Of a stretch of 64,000 nt of DNA, positions 1 through 26,000 are shown piece after piece (the first letter of the stretch is position 1; every line of letters starts with the position of its first letter). Source of the DNA: Baylisascaris procyonis (Eukaryota > Nematoda > Chromadorea > Rhabditida > Ascarididae); NCBI GenBank assembly GCA_037389465.1, contig JAZARR010000070.1:310001-374000 (forward strand), in the 5' to 3' direction. The position numbers and the translations under genes were made by a program. The notes under the pieces were generated by a model. That model was given only the letters and a program-made list of their open reading frames with translations. It did not search any database and had not been told where the DNA came from.

Positions 1-82
1 AAGCGCAAATGAAGCAATGAAATGTGTTACTAATGAGTTAAGTAGAAGCGGTTTCCCATGTAAATATAGGTAAGAGAGGAAC

Positions 83-14974
<14,892 letters not shown>

Positions 14975-14984
14975 CGTTCGTCTC

Positions 14985-17668
14985 TAAAATATTCAGCATT
15001 AAATTATCGCTATTAAAGAATCATTAATAATATTTTGATGCTCTTTTTTAAATACAACTTGAAAATTGACGCCAAAATATATATATTATTTCATACGCAA
15101 ATTTATATGTGCCCTAAAATGCGACCAGCTCCACAAATTAGCAGAAGAGATTGCTAGAAATCTTGACAATATACCATTTCCTGGAAGCCCTAGAAATTAT
15201 GACTCCTTATCTGCTCTCTTTCGATAGGAAGTTCATTATTCAAATATGTGAACACAATGAGCTCAGGGATCCATTGAAGAGATCTTACTGTATACATACA
15301 ATATGTTCCTATAGCTACTGTATACATACTGTAAAAGATATACGCACAACTAAATAAAAGAGCAATGAAGCAAATTCTGGAAGTAATCATAAAATTAATC
15401 AATTTCAAGTTTTTATCACCTGAAGATACAACAGTAATAAAGCAACGCTTAATAAAGCATACAATAGACAGAAGGGCCAATATATAATAGCGCAATATAG
15501 GTTACGAGCTTATCTTCGAGAATAGAATTAAACAATACAGTTCGAGCGATGATGTGTGAAAAGTAGAAAAATATATAACAATTTAAGGTGAAAAGGATAG
15601 AAGGAACTAGAGTAAATGCATGGCTAATGTCTTATGTTAAAGCCAATTTTTACTCTCAATGGAATTTAGAAAAATTTCCCCATAGAAATAATAATGCTCC
15701 GGAGCCCATTCCTTATCGCTGATGAACACCTCAAAAAATGCACCAAAAAAAAAATTCTCGCATAAATAATCTCTTTCAACGCTTTCTTACAATTTCCTTT
15801 ATCAGACTCCTAATATATTTATATATTTTCTTTTTCCCTACTAGATAATTTTATAAATAGTAAAACGGCGTTTAAATATATAGTATCAATAAGAATTACA
15901 GGAAACATTGTTCGTTACAATACGACTTTTGACTACTTCCTTCAGTGCAAATTAAAAAGTACGCTAATATGGGCGGTAGATGATTGAATTATATAAAAGT
16001 ATATCCTGTTTAGGAATATCCCTTTCAAAGGGCATCCAAATCTATTGATAATTATCATCGATTGCAAACACTATCAACTATTAAAGAATATCTATCAACA
16101 CAAAGGCCCTAAATAAAACAACAGGTATAGTCTAAACTTTTAAAGAGATCATGATACATCAAAACATCGAGTATTTCAAGCGGCAATTCACCAAAAATTA
16201 AGCTGGAAAAATGCTTCACTTGAAGAAAACAATAAACGCTAAGGAGATAGGAAAGCGGGATTCATCGCAGTTATCCGCCCAATGGTTGATTTTCTATGAT
16301 TCAACGTTTCATCAATAAAAATAGTGATATGGAAAGGATAGTTCAATGAAGAGATTCATTTCATCAAAGAACAACTGTTATATCCGTTGCCATTATTATA
16401 ACTCATGGCTCAAATGCGAAATGCTTTCAAAGAGAGAAATGCTTTTATTTGTTTTTTTTTTTGGTGGGGGGGGGGGCGAGGGGAGGAGAGAGAGAGGGGA
16501 TTTTTGTAAGTAAGAGATGCAAGGATTATTTTAACAAAACATAAAAATTCAACTGATCGAATTACACTCCTAAAATGTATATTTTTCCACTTTGTTGATA
16601 ATCTATTACCAAATGAAATCATTTAGCTTTATTGTAAATATTTTAATGTAAAGGATTAAAAAACCCTGAAGAATAATCTCTCTTGAGAGTTATAAAGAAT
16701 GAGCGAAATTCGATGAGAAGAAATTTGAAAGTTTCCAATTTTTCAATGATATTTACCCGTAGAGAAGTTTACCTTTACTTTTATAAAATTCCATATATCA
16801 TCGTTATTGTAACAAATATAAACAGTCGTCAATATTGTATTATTTATAATTTGTATAATGCTCAAAGGAGTTTCCCTCATGGATAAGTTTGAAGTAGAAG
16901 TTAGAAATCCGCAAAAAAAAGGCATAGGCAATAAAGCAATACGAAAGGAAGTGCCTACATAAGAAATGCAAGTCCATCTATTGTTATATAAATAAGCTTT
17001 ATTTAAGCTATCAAAACGTTATAAATCCGCAAAGGACAGCATTCTAAATAATATTTGAAATTTAAAAAACAAATATACTTATTGCTATTCTTTAATCGCC
17101 GCCGTGAATGAATAGATTTAAAAAAAAATAACTATTTGAAGCGAGCATCTATAATATTTACATTTTTTACCATCAATCATTTCGCGAGAAGAGAATTGCT
17201 TGCCACTATTGGGAAAATGGATTCCCCAAGCAATCGTCGAATAATATTTATGCAGTTCAATCTGAATATTTCGTTTGATTTTCTCTAATATTCTTAAATA
17301 TAATTTCATTATTTTTATCTAGTTAGAGTAATTTCAAATTTTTAGGAACCCTTCAACTCTACTTGATATCAACGTTTTACCCTCGAACTGAGTATAACAT
17401 TTTTACTAGAGAATATACCAAACGGCAAAAAAAACAAAAACAAGTAGCATTAACTAATAAGTTCACTAAAAGGACATAAAAGATAAACAACTAAACGAAA
17501 AGTTAGAGGTAGTTAGATTGAGAGAGGATCGTGAAGAATGAGATGATGTTGTGAGGTGGCACTAAAAGAGAGACGGGTGGAGCAGCTATTGTGCAGATTG
17601 AGTTTTACACTTCGTTGTGCACTCTATAGCTTAGCTTTACAGCGCACCCGTTGATCTTAGCTGACTAG
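14985..17668. other. Intergenic, upstream of the LIM gene
   Basis: AT-rich with no convincing coding exon on either strand. It holds a G-run at about 16461-16476 (TTGGTGGGGGGGGGGGCGAG) and presumably the LIM-gene promoter. Confidence 0.5.
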
Positions 17669-18003
17669 CCCCATCTCAAGGTGTGCAATATTCGTATCGA
17701 TCCCGTTCCAATGCAAACGGATCAGCAACCACCCCCATCATCCGAACGCTTAGTAGTCGGCAAAACATCGATTATGACTCATATCGTGAAAATCCACCCT
17801 ATCCGTATCATCAAGCTGGTAATTACCACATTTAGTGACAGATGAAGTGAGGAAACACAAAGTTTATCTAGTATTCAAATATACTACTATATATTCATAA
17901 ATCTAAATTTTCGTTTCACTAAACATCGCTAAGAAATCCAAAAACTAATGATACGGATGCAATCGGTTCCATCAATTTAATTTCTCTTTTTCCAGATTAC
18001 TGA
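17669..18003 (+). CDS. Possible terminal exons of an unidentified plus-strand gene
   Basis: A 150-bp segment (17669-17818) between CTGACTAG and G|GTAATT is open in one frame and reads like protein: SQGVQYSYRSRSNANGSATT, then TLSSRQNIDYDSYRENPPYP and YHQA. A strong acceptor (TTTCTCTTTTTCCAG, ending 17994) follows. Splicing to it gives a short in-frame end, D-Y-stop (17995-18003). The composition, rich in Tyr, Pro, Ser and Asn, suits a cytoplasmic tail. No upstream exon was found in this window, and the family is not recognised. It could also be a chance open stretch. Confidence 0.35.
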
Positions 18004-20057
18004 CTTATAGAATTACTATCTATTACAATGAACTACTCGAAGGAAAACGAAGGTGAAACGTATATTTCATCGAATACAACACAAATATGGTGAAGAAGAA
18101 ACTGTACAATAGTAAGCGCAATCAAATGGAATGTAAAATGAATGAACATCTCTACCTATATGATCCTATACGGAGCTTAGACGAATATGGTGGATCCAAG
18201 TACAAATTAATTATACTTGGTGTAGAAGATATGATAGATCATAAAAAAGTGAAGTGAGGAAGTGAAAAAAATTCGAAATACTATAAAAAATAAAAAGTTT
18301 TCCCATAATTAAAGGTAAGCTGAGAAGCAAATAACGCTCAAAAACATAACGCAAAAATAGACGAAAATGAAAACGCTTTCGAGTGATGTTGTTTTGATTT
18401 TGCATTGAACAGGCTAGGCTAACCACCTGACGCTTTATCGTAGCATGCTTTCCACTCATTTATCGTTAACAGCATTTACCTAATGCCATATGTTTTAGAC
18501 GTTCATCTCAATTCTAATGTTGAACAATAATGCTCTCGCATTTGCAGCACAAGCGAATGCGTTAGCTAGCTTTTTGGCACTTTCGAATATCAAACAGCTG
18601 TCAATTTCTGTGAACGTGCCCTGAGGGGATATAGCTACATTGGAATGGGGAAAAAAAAGAAGGTGAGGTCTCTCTATGACTCGTGCTCTACTTCCTGCCA
18701 TATTATTATCCCCTATCAGCTGATATGCAACAACATGTCTTTTTCTATCAGCGCTAATCGAAAACAAACCTATGACTCAGTGGAAAGAGTATCGAGAAAA
18801 TGGCTGAAAAGAAAACTACGCTGAGTTATGCTAAGAGTGATGATATTTTGGAATAGACCCCGGTGATAGCAATGATTATGGATATTGCTTTTTACTATTC
18901 ACCTATTCCACTTCCTTTTCACTTCCTCGGCCTAATCGAATTATAAAAACTTGCTGCAATCTTTGACAAACTATTGCATATTTATAGACTAGACGTAGAA
19001 AATAATTCCAGCTTATTTCCTTAATTGAACTTATATTCACCTTCACAATGACAAGCCGCTTATCTGCGGAGATACTTTCATCGAATCATAATCGCCTCAT
19101 TGAGCAGGATACTGACCACTATGGAAATGATTGGTCATTGGTCACTCGAATAATTCGACGCAGAACAAATCATAGTATTCAGGATGAGAATAAAAGACGA
19201 TCTTTGACGACGTATCTTATACAGCTTTCAGTGATCCTCCCCTTGTCTGCGAGTAAAACTACCTATGTACCTCTATGGGCATAGATACCCTCTATTACTT
19301 CATCATAAAATTCGAGAAAAGAAACGTCCAGGATGTCTGCAATGTCAAGTTACCAAAATCCTGGAAAAACATACTCATCCCCTCAATCAATTGTCCTAGA
19401 TCACACAATTAAGATAGAAGTAACATAACTATCTTAGTTAGTCCTCGAATTGCTTTTTTTCCGGTATAGTCTTTTCCGTTTGAGTGCAAATTGCTAATTC
19501 TCACTATTCTATGCAATGTAATTTGCAACATGGCTGCACTTTACAAAAACGCTTAGCAGCTCCAATTATCGTTTCGGAGCTATTGACCGATGGTTTTGGG
19601 CTCCTTAGACTCCAACAGTGGATAAGTGAATTCCACTTTCTGTTTTTATCCCAACATCATCTGTTCAAATTGTTTCGAAAGCTAAATTGATAGCTCAATT
19701 TTACGTGAAACCATCGAACTCGCCTATGCTATACACGTGATCACTGAGCGCATCTAAAAATAGTTTGAAAATCTCGGTGATAAAATCTTGTTTACGGCTA
19801 TTATATACTTTATCAAATCCATTTAAAGTACCACTTTCTACCTTTTAAGTATAATTTTTGAATGAAATTTATCCTGTTGCATAGTCTTTTCTTTTGCAAT
19901 CACCTTCCTACTTCTTTGAAACAGGCCAACAATATCAATGACCACTTATCACTTCATTAACATAACGTTCTGAATCTACGGAATGCTAGAAATTATCCTT
20001 CAAAGACTTCTTTTACGAATATTAGATTGGGTAAAATTTAATCGACCTTGTTCAATT

Positions 20058-20060
<3 letters not shown>

Positions 20061-20147
<87 letters not shown>

Positions 20148-20172
20148 TACAACGTATATATATATATATATA
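20061..20172. repeat. (TA)n array with AAATAAAT and ACAACGTA interruptions
   Basis: The main block is 20061-20136 and a small satellite block is 20156-20172, in the intergenic stretch between the LIM gene and STAMBP. Confidence 0.95.
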
Positions 20173-20549
20173 CAACGTAGCGTTGCGGCCGTAATCTCTC
20201 AAATCACAACAGGCAGTTTTAAGATGGATAACTGAGCCTCACATGCCCTACTCGTCCTTCCCGAAATGTTTTGCGAAGCGTACACAATTCCCAGGTTTCC
20301 AGTTGCGGGTATATGGCACAATTTCAGGCCAAACTTCAGTCTACTTTGTCAGGCAACTTCTGAATTCAATTCCGTGCACAAGATGTTTTCGTATCAAATC
20401 CCTGCCCAACTCAGAAATATGTCAAGCCCATATCGAACTGCTATTATAGAGTTGGAAAGCTTTTAACCTGTTTGGCCGTTGCGCCCTTCTACATGACTCT
20501 GCGCAAAACTTAATAAAACTTCACTCTACATGATTTGCGCAGTAAGCTT

Positions 20550-21152
20550 TTCTTTCACTCTCGCGTAATCATATTTTGTTGCAAAGCGGATATTATTGTA
20601 TAGTTGATCATCTATTGCTGTAAAGGAGCTTTTTTTTTTCTTTATTTATCTATAATTAATTTTTTTTGTGTCGTTGCAAAAACTAGTATCCTTGCAATTG
20701 TGGAAGAAATTGGCAGTATTCATCTATAATCACTCAATAATAGTACTAAAAATAGTTATTTAGGACACGAATATCACCGATATGTTTAAATGTTCAATAA
20801 ATAATTGCTAGAAATGTGGCTCAAACATGAGGGAATGAATACCAACAAAGATTGCTCAGTTAAGCTTTAATTATGAATAAGTAAAGGGGCTATTATGGCC
20901 GCAAATATGAAATTACGAAACTGCAGCAATAACGAGATTTGCTAATATCAATTTCTTTAAGACTATAATTTCTCGAATCTGAATTAAGAAAATATCGTTC
21001 AATTTCAACTACTCAATAGTAATTCTCATAGCTATCACGATAATTAATTATAGATAAATAAAGAAAAAAAGCTCCTTTACAGCAATAGATGATCAGCTTA
21101 TACAATAATATCCGCTTTGCAACAAAATATTATTACGCGAGAGTGAGAGAAA
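20550..21152. mobile_element. Foldback/MITE-like element with ~110-bp terminal inverted repeats
   Basis: The left arm (about 20550-20662) and right arm (about 21041-21152) are near-perfect inverted copies. Both contain ACTCTCGCGTAAT, TTTTGTTGCAAAGCGGATAT, ATCTATTGCTGTAAAGGAGC and TTTATTTATCTATAATTAAT or their complements. The roughly 380-bp centre is AT-rich and has no gene. The structure suits a non-autonomous DNA transposon or foldback element. Target-site duplications were not resolved. Confidence 0.65.
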
Positions 21153-21472
21153 AAAAAACTCGCTGCGAAAAAAATTTTAATCAATTATATTTAAGTATCG
21201 CAAAACCTATCGAATCTATAAAAGACACATAGAAACGATAATAGATCAAGCAATTCTAAAAATATAGAGAACATATTGGAAATCAAATATCACACTTGTA
21301 ATTAGCATTCACTTCATCGGAAACTAACTTATCTAGAATAGCCTAAACTAAAAGCATTAATACAAAGAAAAATCATATAACACATTCTTCGAAAATTATA
21401 TAGCTCATTCTTCTATATTCAATGAAAGAACGAAATAGAGAAACATCGCAAAGCGTACTAACTAAATACATC

Positions 21473-21572
21473 CAGTTGTGGTCGTATTCGTAGATACTGT
21501 TTAGTTAGTACGCCAAGCGTACTAACATCAAACGTACTAACTCAAGAATGACTACGAGTACGACCACAACTG
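21473..21572. repeat. Inverted repeat, 21-bp arms, 58-bp loop
   Basis: The left arm CAGTTGTGGTCGTATTCGTAG begins at 21473. The right arm, 21552-21572, is its complement with one mismatch. The loop and left flank contain several copies of CGTACTAAC in both orientations, so the loop may also fold. Confidence 0.8.
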
Positions 21573-21611
21573 CACATTTATACCACACATCCTTTAAGAA
21601 CATTTATCTAT

Positions 21612-22312
21612 TTTGCTCTACACAGCTCATAATGTAACATTGGATTTGATATTATATTGATTTTTTTTGAGAATTTGCTCATTGCAAGAAGCTAGCGCGG
21701 GAAAAACGCACGGAGAGATAGATGCAGAGCAAAGCTTTTCCCACATAATTGACAACCACCATTCACAGAAAACAGCACAGAATCAATGCGACTCAAAAAT
21801 GCTAGAAACTGTTTTGCTCTACAGCACTCACAATGTAACATTGGATTTGACCATTGATATTAACCAAACACTATATATATTGATTTTTTGCGAATTTGAT
21901 CATTGCAAGAAGTTAGCGCGGGAAAAACACACACAGAGAGACAGATGTAGAGCAAAGCATTTCTCACATAATCGACCTCCCCCCTTCCATACAATTGACC
22001 TCCTCCCCCCTTCCATACAATTGACCTCCTCCCCCTCCCATACAATTGACCTCCTCCCCCCTCCCATACAATTGACCTCCTCCCTCCTCCCATACAAATG
22101 ACCTCCTCCCCCCTCCCATACAATTGACCTCCTCCCCCCTCCCATACAATTGACCTCCTCCCCCTCCCATACAAATGACCACCTCCCCCCTTCCATACAA
22201 TTGACCTCCTCCCCCCTCCCATACAATTGACCTTCTCCCCCCTCCCAAACAATTGACAACCACCATTCACAAAGAATAGCACAGAACCAGTGCGACTCAA
22301 AAATGCTAGAAA
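21612..22312. repeat. Direct duplication; second copy expanded by a minisatellite
   Basis: Copy 1 spans about 21612-21808 and copy 2 about 21812-22312. Shared blocks include TTTTGCTCTAC, AATGTAACATTGGATTTGA, CATTGCAAGAAG(C/T)TAGCGCG, GGGAAAAAC and TGCGACTCAAAAATGCTAGA. In copy 1, CACATAATTGACAACCACCA is continuous. In copy 2 the same words are separated by the 26-bp array. Confidence 0.8.
21975..22256. repeat. ~26-bp polypyrimidine minisatellite, ~10 units
   Basis: Units of CCATACAATTGACCTCCTCC plus CCCCTC vary slightly (CAAATGACC, CCACCTCC, one C more or less). The array sits inside the second copy of a longer direct duplication (21612-22312). The strand asymmetry is extreme: C/T-rich blocks separated by ACAATTGA. 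The minus-strand reading frames through it are products of the repeat. Confidence 0.93.
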
Positions 22313-23089
22313 CCCATCAATAATACACTTCACAAAGTTTCAAATACGATTTCGTTTCTTATTCACTAAAATAGAATTACACAAGTTGGCTTACGTATCC
22401 CGTCAAAACTTATGAACTTTATAAAGGCCATATCATATCTTATAGGGTATCGGAAAGCAAATCAAAATTCAATTCAAAAAATGACCCGCACTATATGGCC
22501 AAAAGCAACCATTTTATCCCATTTTACTCCAAGGCCATTAAAAGATCATTATCCAAGTAGAAACACTTCCAACAATCGCAGAAATTAAGGCACAAGCATT
22601 CAACACTTCCGTATGATGACAAGTCAATAAAACATGCACAATTAATATACAATAACGCATACAAATAACATCTAAACGACAATAACGCTTGCTTCACTAA
22701 GGAAATTTCTAAGAAAATTCATCTATTTTTTAGAAAAATTCCTTTAAAACTGCCTAATAAAAATAATAACCACAATTCTATATAAGGGATAGATATGAGA
22801 TATGATACAATTCAACCGATAAATACCGCCGGTAAAGCATGGGATTATATTATGAAAAATAACATCAATAAAAATAATAAAATAAGTGAGGGAAGAAAAG
22901 TGGATTTATCCATATGATACCATCATAAAACATCATCTATCTTTATTAACAAATAGACAGCACACAACGGATAGCAATCAATGTAGTTGGATTTATAAGA
23001 TCCCCACCCGGCAAAATATCACATAGCGATGCTTATTCACCTTCTTTGAGTAAACTAACCGATGAACACAAATGAACTTCTCGAAGAAC

Positions 23090-26000
23090 TCATCGCAAAT
23101 CAACAACAATTGCTTCAAGTGAATTATCGAAGAAAGCATCTTCGTTGTAGAACAATGCGCTACCGTCTTCATGAGGATGGAATCCACTTTGATGGCACGC
23201 TCCGATTTCGTGCATTCCCCTCTCAGTTAGCCGAAACACTCCAACCCTTAAATTATTTATTCATTAAAATGGTATCGAAAACTTCGTCCTACAATGGAAA
23301 TTTAACATCGATAACCAACTAAAATATTGCGCTACTACGATGAAATTTGGGCAGCGAAGTGATAAAAATTTGGGCAGCAAAATAATAAAAATTTGGGCAG
23401 CAAAATGATAAAAATATGGGCAGCAAAATAATAAAAATTTGGGCAGGAAAACAATAAAATCTGGGTAGGAAAATGATAAAAATTTGGGTAGCAAAATGAC
23501 AAAAACTTGGGCAGCAAAATGATAAAAATTTGGGCAGCAAAATGATAAAAATTTGGGCAGCAAAATGATAAAAATTTGGGCAGCAAAATGATAAAAATTT
23601 GGGCAGCAAAATGATAAAAATTTGGGCAGCAAAATGATAAAAATTTGGGCAGCAAAATGATAAAAACTTGGGCAGCAAAATGATAAAAATTTGGGCAGCA
23701 AAATGATAAAAATTTGGGCAGCAAAATGATAAAAACTTGGGCAGCAAAATGATAAAAATTTGGGCAGCAAAATGATAAAAATTTGGGCAGCAAAATGATA
23801 AAAATTTGGGCAGCAAAATGATAAAAATTTGGGCAGCAAAATAATAAAAATTTGGGCAGCAAAATAATAAAAATTTGGGCAGCAAAATAATAAAAATTTG
23901 GGCAGCAAAATAATAAAAATTTGGGCAGCAAAATAATAAAAATTTGGGCAGCGAAGTGATAAAAATTTGGGCAGCAAAATAATAAAAATTTGGGCAGCAA
24001 AATAATAAAAATTTGGGCAGCAAAATAATAAAAATTTGGGCAGCAAAATAATAAAAATTTGGGCAGCAAAATAATAAAAATTTGGGCAGCAAAATAATAA
24101 AAATTTGGGCAGCAAAATGATAAAAACTTGGGCAGCAAAATGATAAAAATTTGGGTAGCAAAATGACAAAAATTTGGGCAGCAAAATAATAAAAATTTGG
24201 GTAGCAAAATAATAAAAATTTGGGCAGCAAAATAATAAAAATTTGGGCAGCAAAATAATAAAAATTTGGGCAGCGAAGTGATAAAAATTTGGGCAGCAAA
24301 ATAATAAAAATTTGGGCAGCAAAATAATAAAAATTTGGGCAGCAAAATAATAAAAATTTGGGCAGCGAAGTGATAAAAATTTGGGCAGCAAAATAATAAA
24401 AATTTGGGCAGCAAAATAATAAAAATTTGGGCAGCAAAATAATAAAAATTTGGGCAGCAAAATAATAAAAATTTGGGTAGCAAAATGATAAAAACTTGGG
24501 CAGCAAAATGATAAAAATTTGGGTAGCAAAATGACAAAAATTTGGGCAGCAAAATAATAAAAATTTGGGTAGCAAAATGACAAAAACTTGGGCAGCAAAA
24601 TAATAAAATTTGAGAAAAAAAAAGGAACCCAACTCTAAAGAGCGCTATGCAATCAATGACCAGGAAAATCAGGAATTGAAAACTGGAAAGTAATCGATTT
24701 CAGAAGAAAAGGACGCATCATCTCTGCACTCCTCTCTAATCCCAGTGTAAACACAAAAGCAGCAGCTCTCCACAACTTCTCTACCATTGATACACAGCGA
24801 AAGTATTCAAACCATTCAAAACGTTTCATATATAGTACAGTTAAGTAGATAATTTTAATGGCAGCTGTGGGAACGTTACAATTAAGCCAAGTGAGATATA
24901 CTTAGGTTTCATTTTAAAGCTTTAATCAATTCTACAATACTAGGCTCAATTTCAAGACAGCCCCAATCTGAATGTAAGCCTAAGTCTAAGCCCTAAACAG
25001 ATGGTCCTACACTAGACGTGATCAGAAGGAAGCATAAATATCGCGGCATCACTGCACAACTTCTCAAATAATTCATAAAAGAATGGGAAATCATTAATAA
25101 ACAAAACTGCTAACTCATTAAATTTCGGAGCGACGACTATGGCGACCGCTTCAGGCATCATCAGTTGATATGAGCAATGCGTATGCAAATCAACGCTCGA
25201 TAGAAATGCTGTTTGCGATGGATGCGTCTGGAATATCAATAATTACGCATAATTAAATAAAACCGATTCAAAAATCAACATTTCACAGGTTCGCAACAAA
25301 AGAACAACACAGTCACCTCGCACTCTATTGGCCCAATTTTGGTTGCCTATCGGCGGTTCCCACATGTCAACAAATATCCTATAAAGCATGCCAAAATGTG
25401 TGTTTTTTGTACGATAGATGAATGCCCGCAAAAGAAATCACGCAATAAATAACTCTAAGCTCTCGTTACACCGATTATTAAAAAAACGGACTAAAAACTT
25501 AAAATCCTCTTTATTTTAACCCCCCTCCCCCACCTCGTCAAGTCGGGAAGGCAAGTGAAGTGAACTTCAACTCTAGAAGGAACAACACTACGGGTTCAGG
25601 ACTCATCATGCTAACTTTTGGAGTTGAAACCCAAAGTGGACTTGGGCAGTTACAACAAGCTATTGCTCATGACCTGAATACGGATCGAATTACTCCTCAG
25701 ATTTTATTATTCGAGTTGTGACAGTGGATACGAAATGGAATATGTAGGCAGCATGTCGGCAATCGAATCAATGGCTTCCAAGATAAGAGTATTTGAAATT
25801 ATTAAACCAAAGAGAAGAATAAAAGGAGATGAAAATCTTCAAAACTTTGGCTCGTCCTGGATCCTGGCCGCCTACCCTAAGAACTCCATCCTGTCTTGTG
25901 AAGTAGAGGTGAACTTCAAAACATATGCGGCATACCAGATATAAACCACAGACCTAAATTTGTGAAAAACCCGCACGGTTATAACACGAATAGGCTTATG

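Larger units (their letters stand above)
18004..23089. other. Intergenic between the orphan plus exon and the STAMBP 3' end
   Basis: No recognisable gene. It contains a (TA)n array, the foldback element, the cruciform, the direct duplication and the polypyrimidine array, all annotated separately. Short open frames (for example 19048-19284 +) lack codon bias or splice context. Confidence 0.5.

Noticed and set aside
21860..22333. Gly/Arg/Glu-rich repeat proteins on the minus strand
   Set aside because: All three frames derive from the 26-bp polypyrimidine array and share no independent coding signal.
23264..24632. Three overlapping 405-444-residue minus-strand open frames rich in Phe, Cys and Leu
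   Set aside because: They are three phases of one 23-bp non-coding minisatellite inside the last STAMBP intron.
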